From positions 85,044,756 to 85,108,755 of the forward strand of contig CM060731.1 in assembly GCA_030704615.1 (NCBI GenBank): a DNA stretch of 64,000 nucleotides, in the 5' to 3' direction. A program made the translations under genes and the position numbers. Below, one piece after another: positions 55,276 through 64,000 of the stretch. The stretch is from Takakia lepidozioides (lineage: Eukaryota; Streptophyta; Takakiopsida; Takakiales; Takakiaceae). The stretch's first letter is position 1, and each line of letters starts with the position of its first letter. The notes below the pieces were generated by a model that saw nothing but the letters and a program-made list of their open reading frames with translations, ran no database searches and had not been told where the DNA came from.

Positions 55276-55417
55276 CACGTGTCAATTTCCCGTGGGACCA
55301 CGTGTGAAAAATGTGGCGTGCCACGTGCTGCAACCGGATTGCCTCGCCTGTAGTCATAGTTCACAGTCATGGAAAGTGCGCACTATGCCACGTGTCATTT
55401 TTTCTATCAAGCACGTG
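55276..55417. promoter_or_regulatory. Cluster of five CACGTG (G-box) sites
   Basis: CACGTG at 55,276, 55,299, 55,322, 55,389 and 55,412, mostly as (A/C)CACGTGT. The first three are spaced 23 bp apart and so are the last two. This is the core of G-box/ABRE elements bound by bZIP and bHLH factors. The nearest intact frame downstream starts at 56,140. A regulatory role is inferred. Confidence 0.5.
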
Positions 55418-56139
55418 TCTCTCTTACACAGCGGCCAAGAAGTTTACTTGGTTGCATGCTTGAAATCTGATTAATTGCAGGTTGGTCCTTCAAGGTACTT
55501 GTATGAACATATCCTGAATCTGTAGTAGGACAGGTTGTTCTTACCTACCCAAGGAGCCTTGCATGATGCATGTCTTGGATTACTTACCAATGGTAAAGAG
55601 TGAGGCTGCATTATATTTTGTCATGCCCATGAAGATTAACTGGTTGCATGATTGGAATATGATAAACTACATGATGGTCCATCAAGATGCTTGTGTATAC
55701 ATATCTTGGATCTGTAATGTGACAAGTTGTTCTTACATGCCCATGATATCTTGCATGATGCATATCTTGTGGATAATTATGGATGATATAATCTGAGGCT
55801 GCAATTTAACTTGTATTGTGCAAGAGGGTCACTTGGGTACATGTCAGGAATCTGAACATGAATAAACCCCGCCCTCCCACCATGTTCTATCATGACTGAA
55901 TGGGTGTTGTCACTTGGTATGCTATGACAAGACTGGAAGTGTTAGATGGTGCCCTGTCATGGGCTGTTTATGTCTTTAATTGACAATGACCCTAGTGGGT
56001 CTTGTCCATGTCTTGACATGACATGAATATCTTCCCACTCTTCCTTTTCTAGTGTACTTAGTGGTGTTTGTACACACTATCTACCGTCTTCCTTTCTGTT
56101 TATTGCCTCACCATTGTAACATACTGACATGTTGTTTGG
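55418..56139. other. Intergenic region with a diverged direct repeat
   Basis: 55,445-55,560 and 55,620-55,760 are diverged direct repeats (GTTGCATG.TTG, AT(A/C)TTG.ATCTGTA, CTTGCATGATGCAT). No gene seen. Confidence 0.5.
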
Positions 56140-56919
56140 ATGGCCCGGCAGAAAGCCAACAAGGCCACGTCTGAATGGAAGGATGAGCTTAAGGCCCTTG
56201 GATATCAGCTGCCCCTGCCCCCTCCTATTCCAGTAGTGCAAGCTACATTTGCACAAATCAAATCAGGTGATTTTCATGCTGCCATACAAAGGCTGGAATC
56301 TGAAGCTATTGAAGACGTCAGTGATAACCGACCTGTCTTATTGCTTGAAACATTAGCTTTGGAGGATTGGGTTGCTCTTGGCATTACGGTAAACAAGAAT
56401 GGGAAGTGGCTGGAAAAACTCCAGAAATACCACTCTAGGTTGTTGGAAGTATTGGAGGATGATGCTACTGAGATTGCTACTTGGGAAAAGAAGGGCTCCT
56501 CAATTGAGGATGCCCTTTGGCTGGCTAACAATGAAGATGTCTTACCTGTGTCCACCCAGAAGTCCTCAACCACTGTTGAAAAGGAATTTATACCCATAGT
56601 GAGCAATCACCCAATTTTGGGTTGTATGGACGTACCGGATGAAGAAAAGGAAGCTGTAAAAGACTTTTTTGATCAGGTCGTTCTTTCTCAAGTGGAACAG
56701 GATCGGGCTGCAGGGGCTACACCAGGTAACGAGCAATTCGTTCCTTGGTTACCCCCTAGGGCAGTTGAGCTTGAAGTTGCCAATAATGACCATATGATGT
56801 GGCATCCATTGGCCAACATCAATCTGCTGGCCCCTATTTCGGTTGATATGTGGGTCAAATGGGGCAACATAATACCAACCGAACGAAACAGATGTGCACA
56901 AGATGCCAAAGATAGCTAA
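56140..56919 (+). CDS. Intact 259-aa ORF, function unknown
   Basis: Single uninterrupted frame from ATGGCCCGGCAGAAAGCC to TAA. Acidic, hydrophilic, helix-rich, without signal peptide or membrane segment: RQKANKATSEWKDELKALGY, FAQIKSGDFHAAIQRLESEA, LETLALEDWVALGITV, GKWLEKLQKYHSRLLEVLED, DEEKEAVKDFFDQVVLSQVE, ISVDMWVKWGNIIP. No domain recognised. Good codon-like composition and the absence of frame shifts in a region full of them argue for selection or a recent origin. It could be a domesticated or active element-encoded protein (gag-like) or a lineage-specific gene. Confidence 0.6.
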   Translation: MARQKANKATSEWKDELKALGYQLPLPPPIPVVQATFAQIKSGDFHAAIQRLESEAIEDVSDNRPVLLLETLALEDWVALGITVNKNGKWLEKLQKYHSRLLEVLEDDATEIATWEKKGSSIEDALWLANNEDVLPVSTQKSSTTVEKEFIPIVSNHPILGCMDVPDEEKEAVKDFFDQVVLSQVEQDRAAGATPGNEQFVPWLPPRAVELEVANNDHMMWHPLANINLLAPISVDMWVKWGNIIPTERNRCAQDAKDS

Positions 56920-57709
56920 ACATACAGTTTCTGTATAGGGAGTGACAACTCTTCATAGCTTTGACAAATGGTTCCAAGTCTAGGAGGTACGATGCAGGCT
57001 CAAAACTGCTCGTGAGATTGGCAGAGACTACAGAACATATTACTTGGTATTTGAAAATGCAGATGGAATATAATATATCAGTAGGGTACCGGCATTCGAG
57101 TTGGGCAAAGAGCGCTCGTAGTACGAGGTGATTTGCACTTGTAAGCAAACCTTCCAGCCAATTTGAACACTCTTTGTCTCTAATTACCCTTAGATGCTTA
57201 GGTTTGCAGGTAAAATTGTCGGAAAGAGCATTGGAGAAGACGAGAGCTTGTAAAGCCTCGGGAACAATGTAACTGGGAAAGACGGCCCCTTGCGGGCCCG
57301 CAAGTCTTCCGGGTTACCATGATTCCTGACGTCCCTTGTGATGCTCCCCTTAACACTACTCAAATTTACGTTGAGGTCCCAACAATGCATTGAAATCACA
57401 CATTCCCTGTCCCACCTCGCCTAGTCCGTGTTTGATTCCTGCTTTTCTCTTACCTTCACAAAACCTGCTTAGGGAATGAAAACCTGCAATCTGACTCCCT
57501 CTCTCTCTCTTGTCAAATCTTCAAATGCTAACAAAGAGACAATTCCTAATGAAAAAATTTGGATTCTCTTTCAATAACCTCGATTCGGAACATGCAAATA
57601 GCTCTATGCGTTGACACATAGATCTCGAATATAATCACAGTCTTCGTCGCACAAGCTTTAAATAGTGGAGGTGCACTCTTTCAACCCTGCTCTCTTCAAC
57701 TTGATATCC
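56920..57709. other. No supported gene
   Basis: Only short frames; 57,490-57,515 has a CTCTCTCT run. Nothing recognised. Confidence 0.35.
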
Positions 57710-57950
57710 CCCACTTGGAACGTATGAAATTCCCATATAAATTACTCGGTATTCGTATAAATACTTTGTAAAAGTACGGTCACGCAAGACCGCCGTCCTC
57801 CCCACACTAACCAGTGGCAACCAGCATCTTTCCATTGGACATGGGAATATTCCCAGTGGACATGGGCATATTCCTAGTGGTCATGGGCATCTTTTCAGTG
57901 GTCATGGGTTGCTAGAAAGTATGGCCCTTTCGGCATTCCATACCGAGTCA
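57710..57950 (+). repeat. ~245-bp dispersed repeat, copy 2
   Basis: Matches 48,010-48,260: CACTTGGAACGTATGAAATT, GGTCACGCAAGACCGCCGTC, about five ~23-bp units with GG(A/T)CATGGG, and the end word ATGGCCCTTTCGGCATTCCA. Confidence 0.8.
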
Positions 57951-60013
57951 ATGGGCGTGGCTGCGGGGTTTTGATTGCATTGAACCGCCATTTGTTGCGT
58001 GTAGAGGAGAATCAGGGCTACATTTTCCGTTCAGGGCCCATCTTCGTCCGACGAAGATACGAGCTGGATGAAAAACGACGCAACCCGTTTCGGGTCGCGT
58101 CGTCGTTTAGGGGAGAAGAGACCTAACCAAATTTTGTGCAAAGGTCCAAGAATGGAGGGTGCACTCCTTTTGATCATTTCCTGTTACCACGAGCGGCGAG
58201 CCATCGCTCTCGAGCACGTGGGCTACAGCCCTCCGAACGTCGCCATCCCCAACACCTTTCTCCCTACCACGGATGCTTGTAGCTTGCTCTTTGGAACTCT
58301 CACCGTCTTACCAACATTCATATGCCGGCACGCCGTCGAGAGGGATATCACGGTTTTCAAGTCTTGCGACTTCCGAGTTTCTGTGAGAGGAGAGCATCCT
58401 TTGTTCCAAATCAGACTCCGGGCCATTCTTAGATTTGCGAGTGCCGGAAAGAGATAGTTGAGAGAGGGAGAGAGAGAATTTCACAACATCCATGGACTTC
58501 TATGAGAATAATGTAGATATAGATTATATCTGAAAACTGTGTTGATCAGCATAAGTACATTGCCAATTTGAGGGAGAAGAATCATAGATCTACATCTGCA
58601 AGAAGTACTGAAGAGTCAAGGAAATAGAGGGTGAACGCATATCAAACGGTGTGCCGTAGAAAGGAATTCGAGAATATCGATGGCCTGCCACTGCCCGACT
58701 GAATGCTGGACCACTGGGCTGGTACTGGCGCTGATATGTATGGCCATGGGCACATGGCTGTTGGTCTTGTCACCTCGCACGCCCATCACAAAGTTAGAGG
58801 TACATTTCTCTCTCTCTCTCTCTCTCTCTTCTCAGTCGATCAAGAAGGTTATGTCGTTTTTGACGGATTATTAGAGCTGCGCTAACCGCTCCTGAACAAC
58901 ATCCTGAATTTCTTCTACTGATGGCATCAGTCGAACAATTCCAGGCATTGTTGTCCTTATATACCCGGGTTGTTATACATTGATGATTCTGCAGTTTGTC
59001 TTTGGCACAAAAGAAAAAGGATTCATGAGGCACTCTCTTTCACACCCTTTCAATTATGTTCTTGACGGACCCTGGAGCTGTGATAGTGAGTTTGCGTCTA
59101 AATCGATAAGTGGAAGACGAGGGATAGGGAGATTCAGTTGAATGGATTCAGTCACGTCCTCTCGGGTGAAAGGAGTTCGTTACAAAGAAGGTTGATGACT
59201 TCCAAGCCAATTGACATGAGGAATAAGTCAAGAATGAGATCAATATCGGGTTCGTTTAGTCGGAGTTCCATCCTTGTCCATACAAGGAATCCTCGCTGTC
59301 GCCCAGAAACTACTGGTAAACTTGCTCAATCCATCGACAAGACGTGCGCCTGCGAATCTGTTTCTGAAAGTCACAATTTATAGGTGCACATTCGTGAACA
59401 TATATAGTGAAGTTTCCTTCACGTCCATGATCTACTGTAAATGGCACCGCTAAAGGAATGGGGCTTTGGTACGTCGGCTAACTCCTCAAAGCTGGATGTA
59501 GAGAAAACAACGCTGCCAGGGTTAACCTTGACCGAACTATACTCTAAGCTTGCTTGAAGTATTTGATTTGGTCAATGAGCCCTATGAGGACATGAACTAA
59601 TATTTGTTCAAAATTTACCAGACATATATGTGAATTAAGTAAGGTGAAACTATCCATGCAGTGGCTGGCCAGTCTGATTGGGTGGACCGTCGAGATCATT
59701 TTCTTAATTATACTGGGTCTGCTTGAATTGAATAGCGTGGGCATAGATCTGATGGTCGAGATGAAATCGAGCTATCGAGAGCTAAGTCTTATGCATTTTA
59801 AGCATTAAGATTGCCAGTGAGAATCCCTATTAATTTGAGAGGTGAGCACTTCCTGGGGGTGGAGCAGTGCTAGACCTACGTTTCGATTTCTTTATTTCAT
59901 GGAACACTGCGTGAAGTTCTAGACTTTTCATTGATGTTCAGTTTGTAAGAACTTCCCATCTCTCTACCTTGCTACGTAATTAAGTCTTTTTCTTGTTACT
60001 AATTTATTTGCAG
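57951..60013. other. No supported gene; one CT microsatellite
   Basis: A 129-codon frame at 58,068-58,457 has no recognisable product and an equally open opposite strand. 58,807-58,830 is a (TC)12 run. 59,138-59,383 is another orphan frame, which might be an upstream exon of the following gene, but no junction can be proven. Confidence 0.4.
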
Positions 60014-60825
60014 AGATTTCAAATAGACTCCTGGAAGGTAACCAACGGGTGGGACGCCCGCAATGTCCCTAGTAAGAAGCTCTGGGTGACAGCCCAGTTG
60101 GACTTCAGTTTCCACAATCCTTCAAAGATGTTTGGCATGCACGTCCGTCCGGGACCTGTCACCCTTCGTGTGTTTGAGCGTCGTATTGCTTTTGCAAAGG
60201 TGTGTTACAAATTAACCCATAAACCCGGGGCTGCGATTTTGGACTTTGTAGAGGTAGAAACAGGGATGTGTTGGAAGTTCATCGCTCGGGTCTGTACCTC
60301 GTTCCCTGATCTTGTTTTTTTGTTGAACTTGAACCTTTCAAGTCTTCAGGCCAGTTGTGTTCCTTAATTAACTGCGACCTATTACTTAGTGTTAGGTTGC
60401 AGTGATACTTTGTTTTGGTTTTTATACAACAGCTTCCGAGTAATATTATGTACAGTAGACCTACTATCCCAAACCTGAATGGTTTTATCCTAGGGTGTAT
60501 GATAATTACGAACACGGGCGATAATTGCAAATAGGTCCGAAATCTGCAGGCTTCCAGTTTCTACCAACCAGCAGATAGCGGCCGCGTTGTGCACATGCTT
60601 TTCAGGGCATCAAACGCATCGCTCTACGGTGCCAGTCCTCACGTGGATACTCCACATGCAAATCTGCTCCTCTCTCTGCAAGGACCAATCGCGGCAAAGA
60701 TCCAGTGGCTATGGCGGCTGTTTCCTCTCGATCGCTCGGTCTCCCTCAACTGTTCTCTTAAGGGTGAGGTTGTCAGCAGGCAGAAAGTTGTGCTTTTGGG
60801 AAGCTCTTGTGGGCTTGGGGATTGA
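60014..60825 (+). CDS. LEA2/NHL-like protein gene (partial model)
   Basis: Exon 60,014-60,199 (acceptor TTATTTGCAG, donor AAG|GTGTG) reads FQIDSWKVTNGWDARN, KKLWVTAQLDFSFHNPSKMF and VTLRVFERRIAFAK. This matches the LEA2 pattern of a long strand ending NP(N/S) followed by a strand with an aromatic/basic end. A second exon from 60,606 reads NASLYGASPHVDTPHANLLL, GPIAAKIQWLWRLFPLD and SVSLNCSLKGEVV, like the C-terminal half (conserved Cys in the penultimate strand). The two phases differ by one base, so an indel or other acceptor must be assumed. The N-terminal membrane anchor typical of NHL proteins is not located. Such proteins sit at the plasma membrane or bind it in stress and defence. Confidence 0.45.
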
Positions 60826-61800
60826 CGCTTCTTGAATGTGGACTATACAATAGGAGGTTCATACGTTGGACTGTGTTAAGGACAGGATTTCCTGGTCACC
60901 TAGAGCAGAGGGTCGCCATTATTGCGAAAACTGGATAGCCTTCAAGAAGTGCTGGGCCGAAATTGTGTAGTTAGCCAGCTACCGTGCCCAGATTATACAA
61001 GGAGTAGATCATGGCTCGGGGAGATTTTTGTGGTATCCATACACTTGCAAAGCAAACCCTCTCAAATGGGGTTTCGAGTCTAGAACCTAGTATGAAGCCA
61101 GCTCGACTTCCAACTTGCACTGTGTTAAGTGCTTCGAATCCATGCTCCTAAATTCAACTGCACGGCTAGGCCTCCCTGTGTTGTGTTTTGTCTAATTTTG
61201 TTGTAGGGTTTGCGGGCTCACGAGTCAACACGGAGGAACAAGTGGCAGAACAAATTATGCCCCAAGTGCTGAAGGCCTTTACGAAAGTTGCAAGAGTAAA
61301 AGTGCCATCTCAGCTTTCCCCCGATCCGGGTTGAGGCACTGTTCTCACAGAGCAGCTTCAGCATGTAGAACTCAGGACTGAATTCAGTTTCAATCTCAAC
61401 GTGCAGTCAAGCGCTTCGCAGTCACTACTAGATCTATGGAACTCGGGTACTCGACCAAGATCTATGTGAGCACTCCGATTTCACCAACACTAAAAGATCA
61501 TGTATGCATGTAATCTTGTGTCTGACTTTAAAACAAGAAATTTACAATTTGATGAGACTTTGTAATCCTCAGTCCCGGTGTGCTCTCGGGACCAATACAT
61601 CCTAAATTCTCATGAAACTTGTTCTCAAGTTTACGAACTGGACACCTTTCTTTGAAGATCAATCATACATTCGGGATGTATGTACGCTCCTGCACTTGCG
61701 ATCCAACAGTTCGTGCAGTCTTCTGGACTTTATAGCCAAAATATTTTTAATCATGATCAATGAGTAAGGGATTGTCCTAACCCGATAGGATACTCGGCCA
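60826..61800. other. No supported gene
   Basis: No open frame of note and no repeats; sequence of mixed composition leading into the 96-bp array. Confidence 0.4.
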
Positions 61801-62300
61801 CGAGACGACTTCATCCGAACGGCCTCGGATGGAAATTCGGCGCCGTTTTTCCATCCGAAGGATATTCTCTGTCAGGCATGTGTCGGCCTCTCCCCCCGAG
61901 ACGACTTCATCCGAACAGCCTCGGATGGAAATTTGGTGCCGTTTTTCCATCCGAGGGATATTCTCTGTCGGCCAGGTGTCGTCTTCTCCCCACGAGACGA
62001 CTTCATCCGAACGGCCTCGGATGGAAATTCGGCGCCGTTTTGCCATCCGGGGGATATTCTCTGTAGGCCAGGTGTCGGCCTCTACCCCTGAGACAACTTC
62101 ATCCGAACGGCCTCATTGGAGATTCGGCGCCGTTTTCCCATCCGAGAGATGTTCTCTGTCGGCCAGGTGTCGGCCTCTCCTGCGAGACGACTTCATCTGA
62201 CGGGCCTCGTATTGAAATTCGGCGCCATTTTTCCATCTGTGGGATGTTCTCTGTCGGCCAGGTGTCGGCCTGTTCCCCTGAGACGACTTCATCCGACACG
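61801..62300. repeat. 96-bp tandem repeat array, hairpin in each unit
   Basis: Five full units and a partial sixth, starting at 61,801, 61,897, 61,993, 62,089, 62,183 and 62,279 (CGAGACGACTTCATCCGAAC). Each contains the dyad TCGGATGGAAA / TTTCCATCCGA around a near-palindromic TTCGGCGCCG centre. As 96 is a multiple of three, long frames stay open on both strands (SDEVVSWGEDDTWPTENIP on minus, ETTSSERPRMEIRRRFSIRG on plus). It abuts the transposase-like gene. Similar GGCGCC words (AAATTCGGCGCCACATTTCC) recur at 63,960 beyond that gene body. Confidence 0.92.
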
Positions 62301-62320
62301 TTGGTTCCCATTGTCACAAA

Positions 62321-64000
62321 TTGACGAGGGGTAACTCGAGGGAGGCTGCCCACGAGGCAGAGCAGCTCGTTCAAGAGGAGGTTAAGTTGAGACCTGGTGC
62401 CAAACCCAAACAGATACAGCTGCAGGCCGCCCATAAGATGGCATTGGCCAGAATTATGTCGGAAGACGGCTCCGACATAGTTCCTCTCGATGAGAAGGAA
62501 ATGGAGGCATTGCTAGAGTCGGTGTTCCACGTCTGTTCACCGAATGTCCGAAACCACATTGTCTCCTGCAAACAGAGAATTGGGCGTGGCTTGGATATGC
62601 ACTCCATTCTGGAGGTGAAGCGACGATGTGGATATGACTACATTCATGGAAGTAGATTTCCAGGACAAGGGACTGAGGCAGATCGCTATTTTGTATTCAA
62701 AATGTCAACGTGTGGGCTTGGCAGCGGCGTCGAATTGGTCCACCGGATGACGAGTGGGGACTTGTCAAACAGTTAGGTCATGTTTGACCATATCAAGCGA
62801 ATTACAAATCACCAGTGGGTGACAATGGGTGCACATGTCTACGACACCTACTGCAGGATGCTAATGACAATTGTTATTTGTGAGATGAAAGGAGAGGACA
62901 CACAATCGGAGATGCTTCTTTGGCAGGGAATAAACGAACAGATGGCCAGGGCGGGATTGCCCCCTCCCAATTTCCGTGGTTTCATGGCGGACAACGCACA
63001 AGCAAATTGGGCTGCCATCCGAAGGGTGTACGGGGAAGATCCCAATGTTCCGATGAAAAACAATGAGAGATATTGTGGGTTCCATTTTCTGCAGAGCTTG
63101 TCGCAGTACACAACCAGGCTCGTGGCACCAGATTTCAGAGAGGAGCACCGTTCCATGTGTCTTGCGTGGAAGTGTGTTCCTACCTTGGATGATGCAGAGA
63201 CACAGTTTGCATGTATACGGGCTTGGTGGACAACGTCAGGTGCTGTAAAGAAATCAGACGAGGGAGCAATGGTCAGTTGGCTAGCATGGTGGCATTATCG
63301 TTTCCTCCAGTTCGGCGACTATATGCGGGAGGTGAGTTGGACAAATTTGCGTCCCGTTGAATATTATGCTAGCTACTCATTGCTTGTAACCTGAATATGT
63401 GCATGTGCAGGAAATGTGTCTCGACTCCGACACCGACATGCCGACAACAAACATGGCCGAATCAGTACATTCTTCCTGGCGTGCCTCCTCTGCAGCGCAT
63501 CTGGTGGACATCCTCACTGCCACAACGGAGGACATTGTCAGGTCAATTATGCAGCAATGCAGGTACAACGAGTTCTTGAAAGGGAAACAGTGGGGCTTGG
63601 GGCCGGACAGGTAGGAAATGCTGATGCGGACTGCCTCCAGATCGAAGAATCCTCGCAAGTGGGCGGCAGCCTTGCGAGAGGGCCTTCAGGGCACGCCATT
63701 GCTTCGAAGTGGCCAACACTTGAAAGGAGATGTTCACACCCGTCCAGTGAGACGAAGACTTGACGAGGCACTTGGCGGAGAAGATGATTCATGGCGAGCT
63801 GACAAGAATATTCGCACGCTCCCTCGTGGTCCTGTGATGTTGCCCGAGGAGGTCTCGTCGAGCACCGCAAGTCCGATGTCTGAGAAAATGGCGCCGTATC
63901 TCCAGTTACATGGCCCAAGAACTGCCCAACATCTGTGCAATCCCCGGCACCATGTACCGAAATTCGGCGCCACATTTCCAAATTTTGGGCTTACACACCT
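62321..64000 (+). CDS. MULE-like transposase gene, partial at window end
   Basis: Exon 1 (open from about 62,282) reads EEVKLRPGAKPKQIQLQAAH, CGYDYIHGSRFPGQG, then an in-frame TAG at 62,774, then VMFDHIKRITNHQWVTMGAH, PPPNFRGFMADNAQANWAAI, RRVYGEDPNVPM, CGFHFLQSLSQYTTRL. Intron 63,332-63,410 in phase 0. Exon 2 reads TTNMAESVHSSWRASSA and KGKQWGLGPDR, then a TAG at 63,612 and an open frame (KNPRKWAAALREGLQG, RPVRRRLDEALGGEDDSW) to the last base. Acidic residues in FDHIK and FMADNAQ and the following CxxH-type FH suit the DDE fold of Mutator-like transposases. The family assignment is from pattern memory. Two TAGs suggest decay, but the frame is otherwise intact over ~1.6 kb. Confidence 0.62.

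Noticed and set aside
58068-58457. 129-codon plus-strand gene
   Set aside because: No domain, an equally open antisense strand, and no splice or regulatory support.
61777-62200. Two overlapping repeat proteins on opposite strands
   Set aside because: Open frames result from a 96-bp unit length divisible by three; no start context, and the unit is best explained as a hairpin minisatellite.

Overview
The window reads as nuclear DNA of a seed-free land plant (fern, lycophyte or bryophyte; the sequence alone does not settle which). The clues are spliceosomal introns, plant-type chromodomain Ty3/gypsy elements primed by initiator-Met tRNA, fragments of PLS-class PPR genes ending in a DYW motif, and long stretches of decayed transposons with very few intact genes. 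One 500-base run of N is a scaffold gap. Many frames break at homopolymer runs, so some 'pseudogene' damage may be assembly error. Layout: 1-8.1 kb is a tandem array of about 70 monomers of ~116 bp, each centred on a 16-bp-arm hairpin, with a 2.78-kb higher-order duplication. 8.38-12.49 kb is a ten- or eleven-exon gene joining a ParB-like segment to a C-terminal amino-methyltransferase fold (N4/N6 type, permuted motif order). A second, truncated copy of its N-terminal half lies at 41.1-42.2 kb on the minus strand. 13.0-28.6 kb is a Ty3/gypsy graveyard: a fragment of one lineage before the gap, a nearly complete chromodomain element with a 1.6-kb LTR, a deleted partial copy ending in a second LTR, and one further element split in its RNase H region into two opposite-strand halves. 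31.0-32.7 kb (minus) is the best intact gene: six exons whose phases all agree, encoding a 324-aa coiled-coil protein. 33-40.2 kb holds four PPR fragments in both orientations, with flanking segments duplicated between them. 40.6-41 kb has two tRNA-derived SINE-like heads. 42.5-46.5 kb is bounded by a ~340-bp inverted repeat and contains an 813-bp DNA transposon-like element with 23-bp terminal inverted repeats and clustered AACCGG motifs. 47-52 kb contains small hypothetical genes (one with a convincing signal peptide) and a dispersed repeat also found at 57.7 kb. 51.8-52.9 kb is a reversed gag-LTR remnant. 54.6-54.95 kb carries three relatives of the first satellite, 55.3 kb a G-box cluster, 56.1-56.9 kb an intact 259-aa ORF, and 60.0-60.8 kb an LEA2/NHL-like gene. 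61.8-62.3 kb is a 96-bp hairpin repeat array leading directly into a MULE-like transposase gene that runs off the window end. The ParB-methyltransferase family is the most unusual coding content. The hairpin satellite, whose palindrome recurs in a distant repeat and whose loop occurs in both orientations, is the most unusual non-coding structure. In-frame stops in the TE and PPR copies are mostly C-to-T changes at CAG, CAA or TGG codons, as expected of methylated, silenced DNA.
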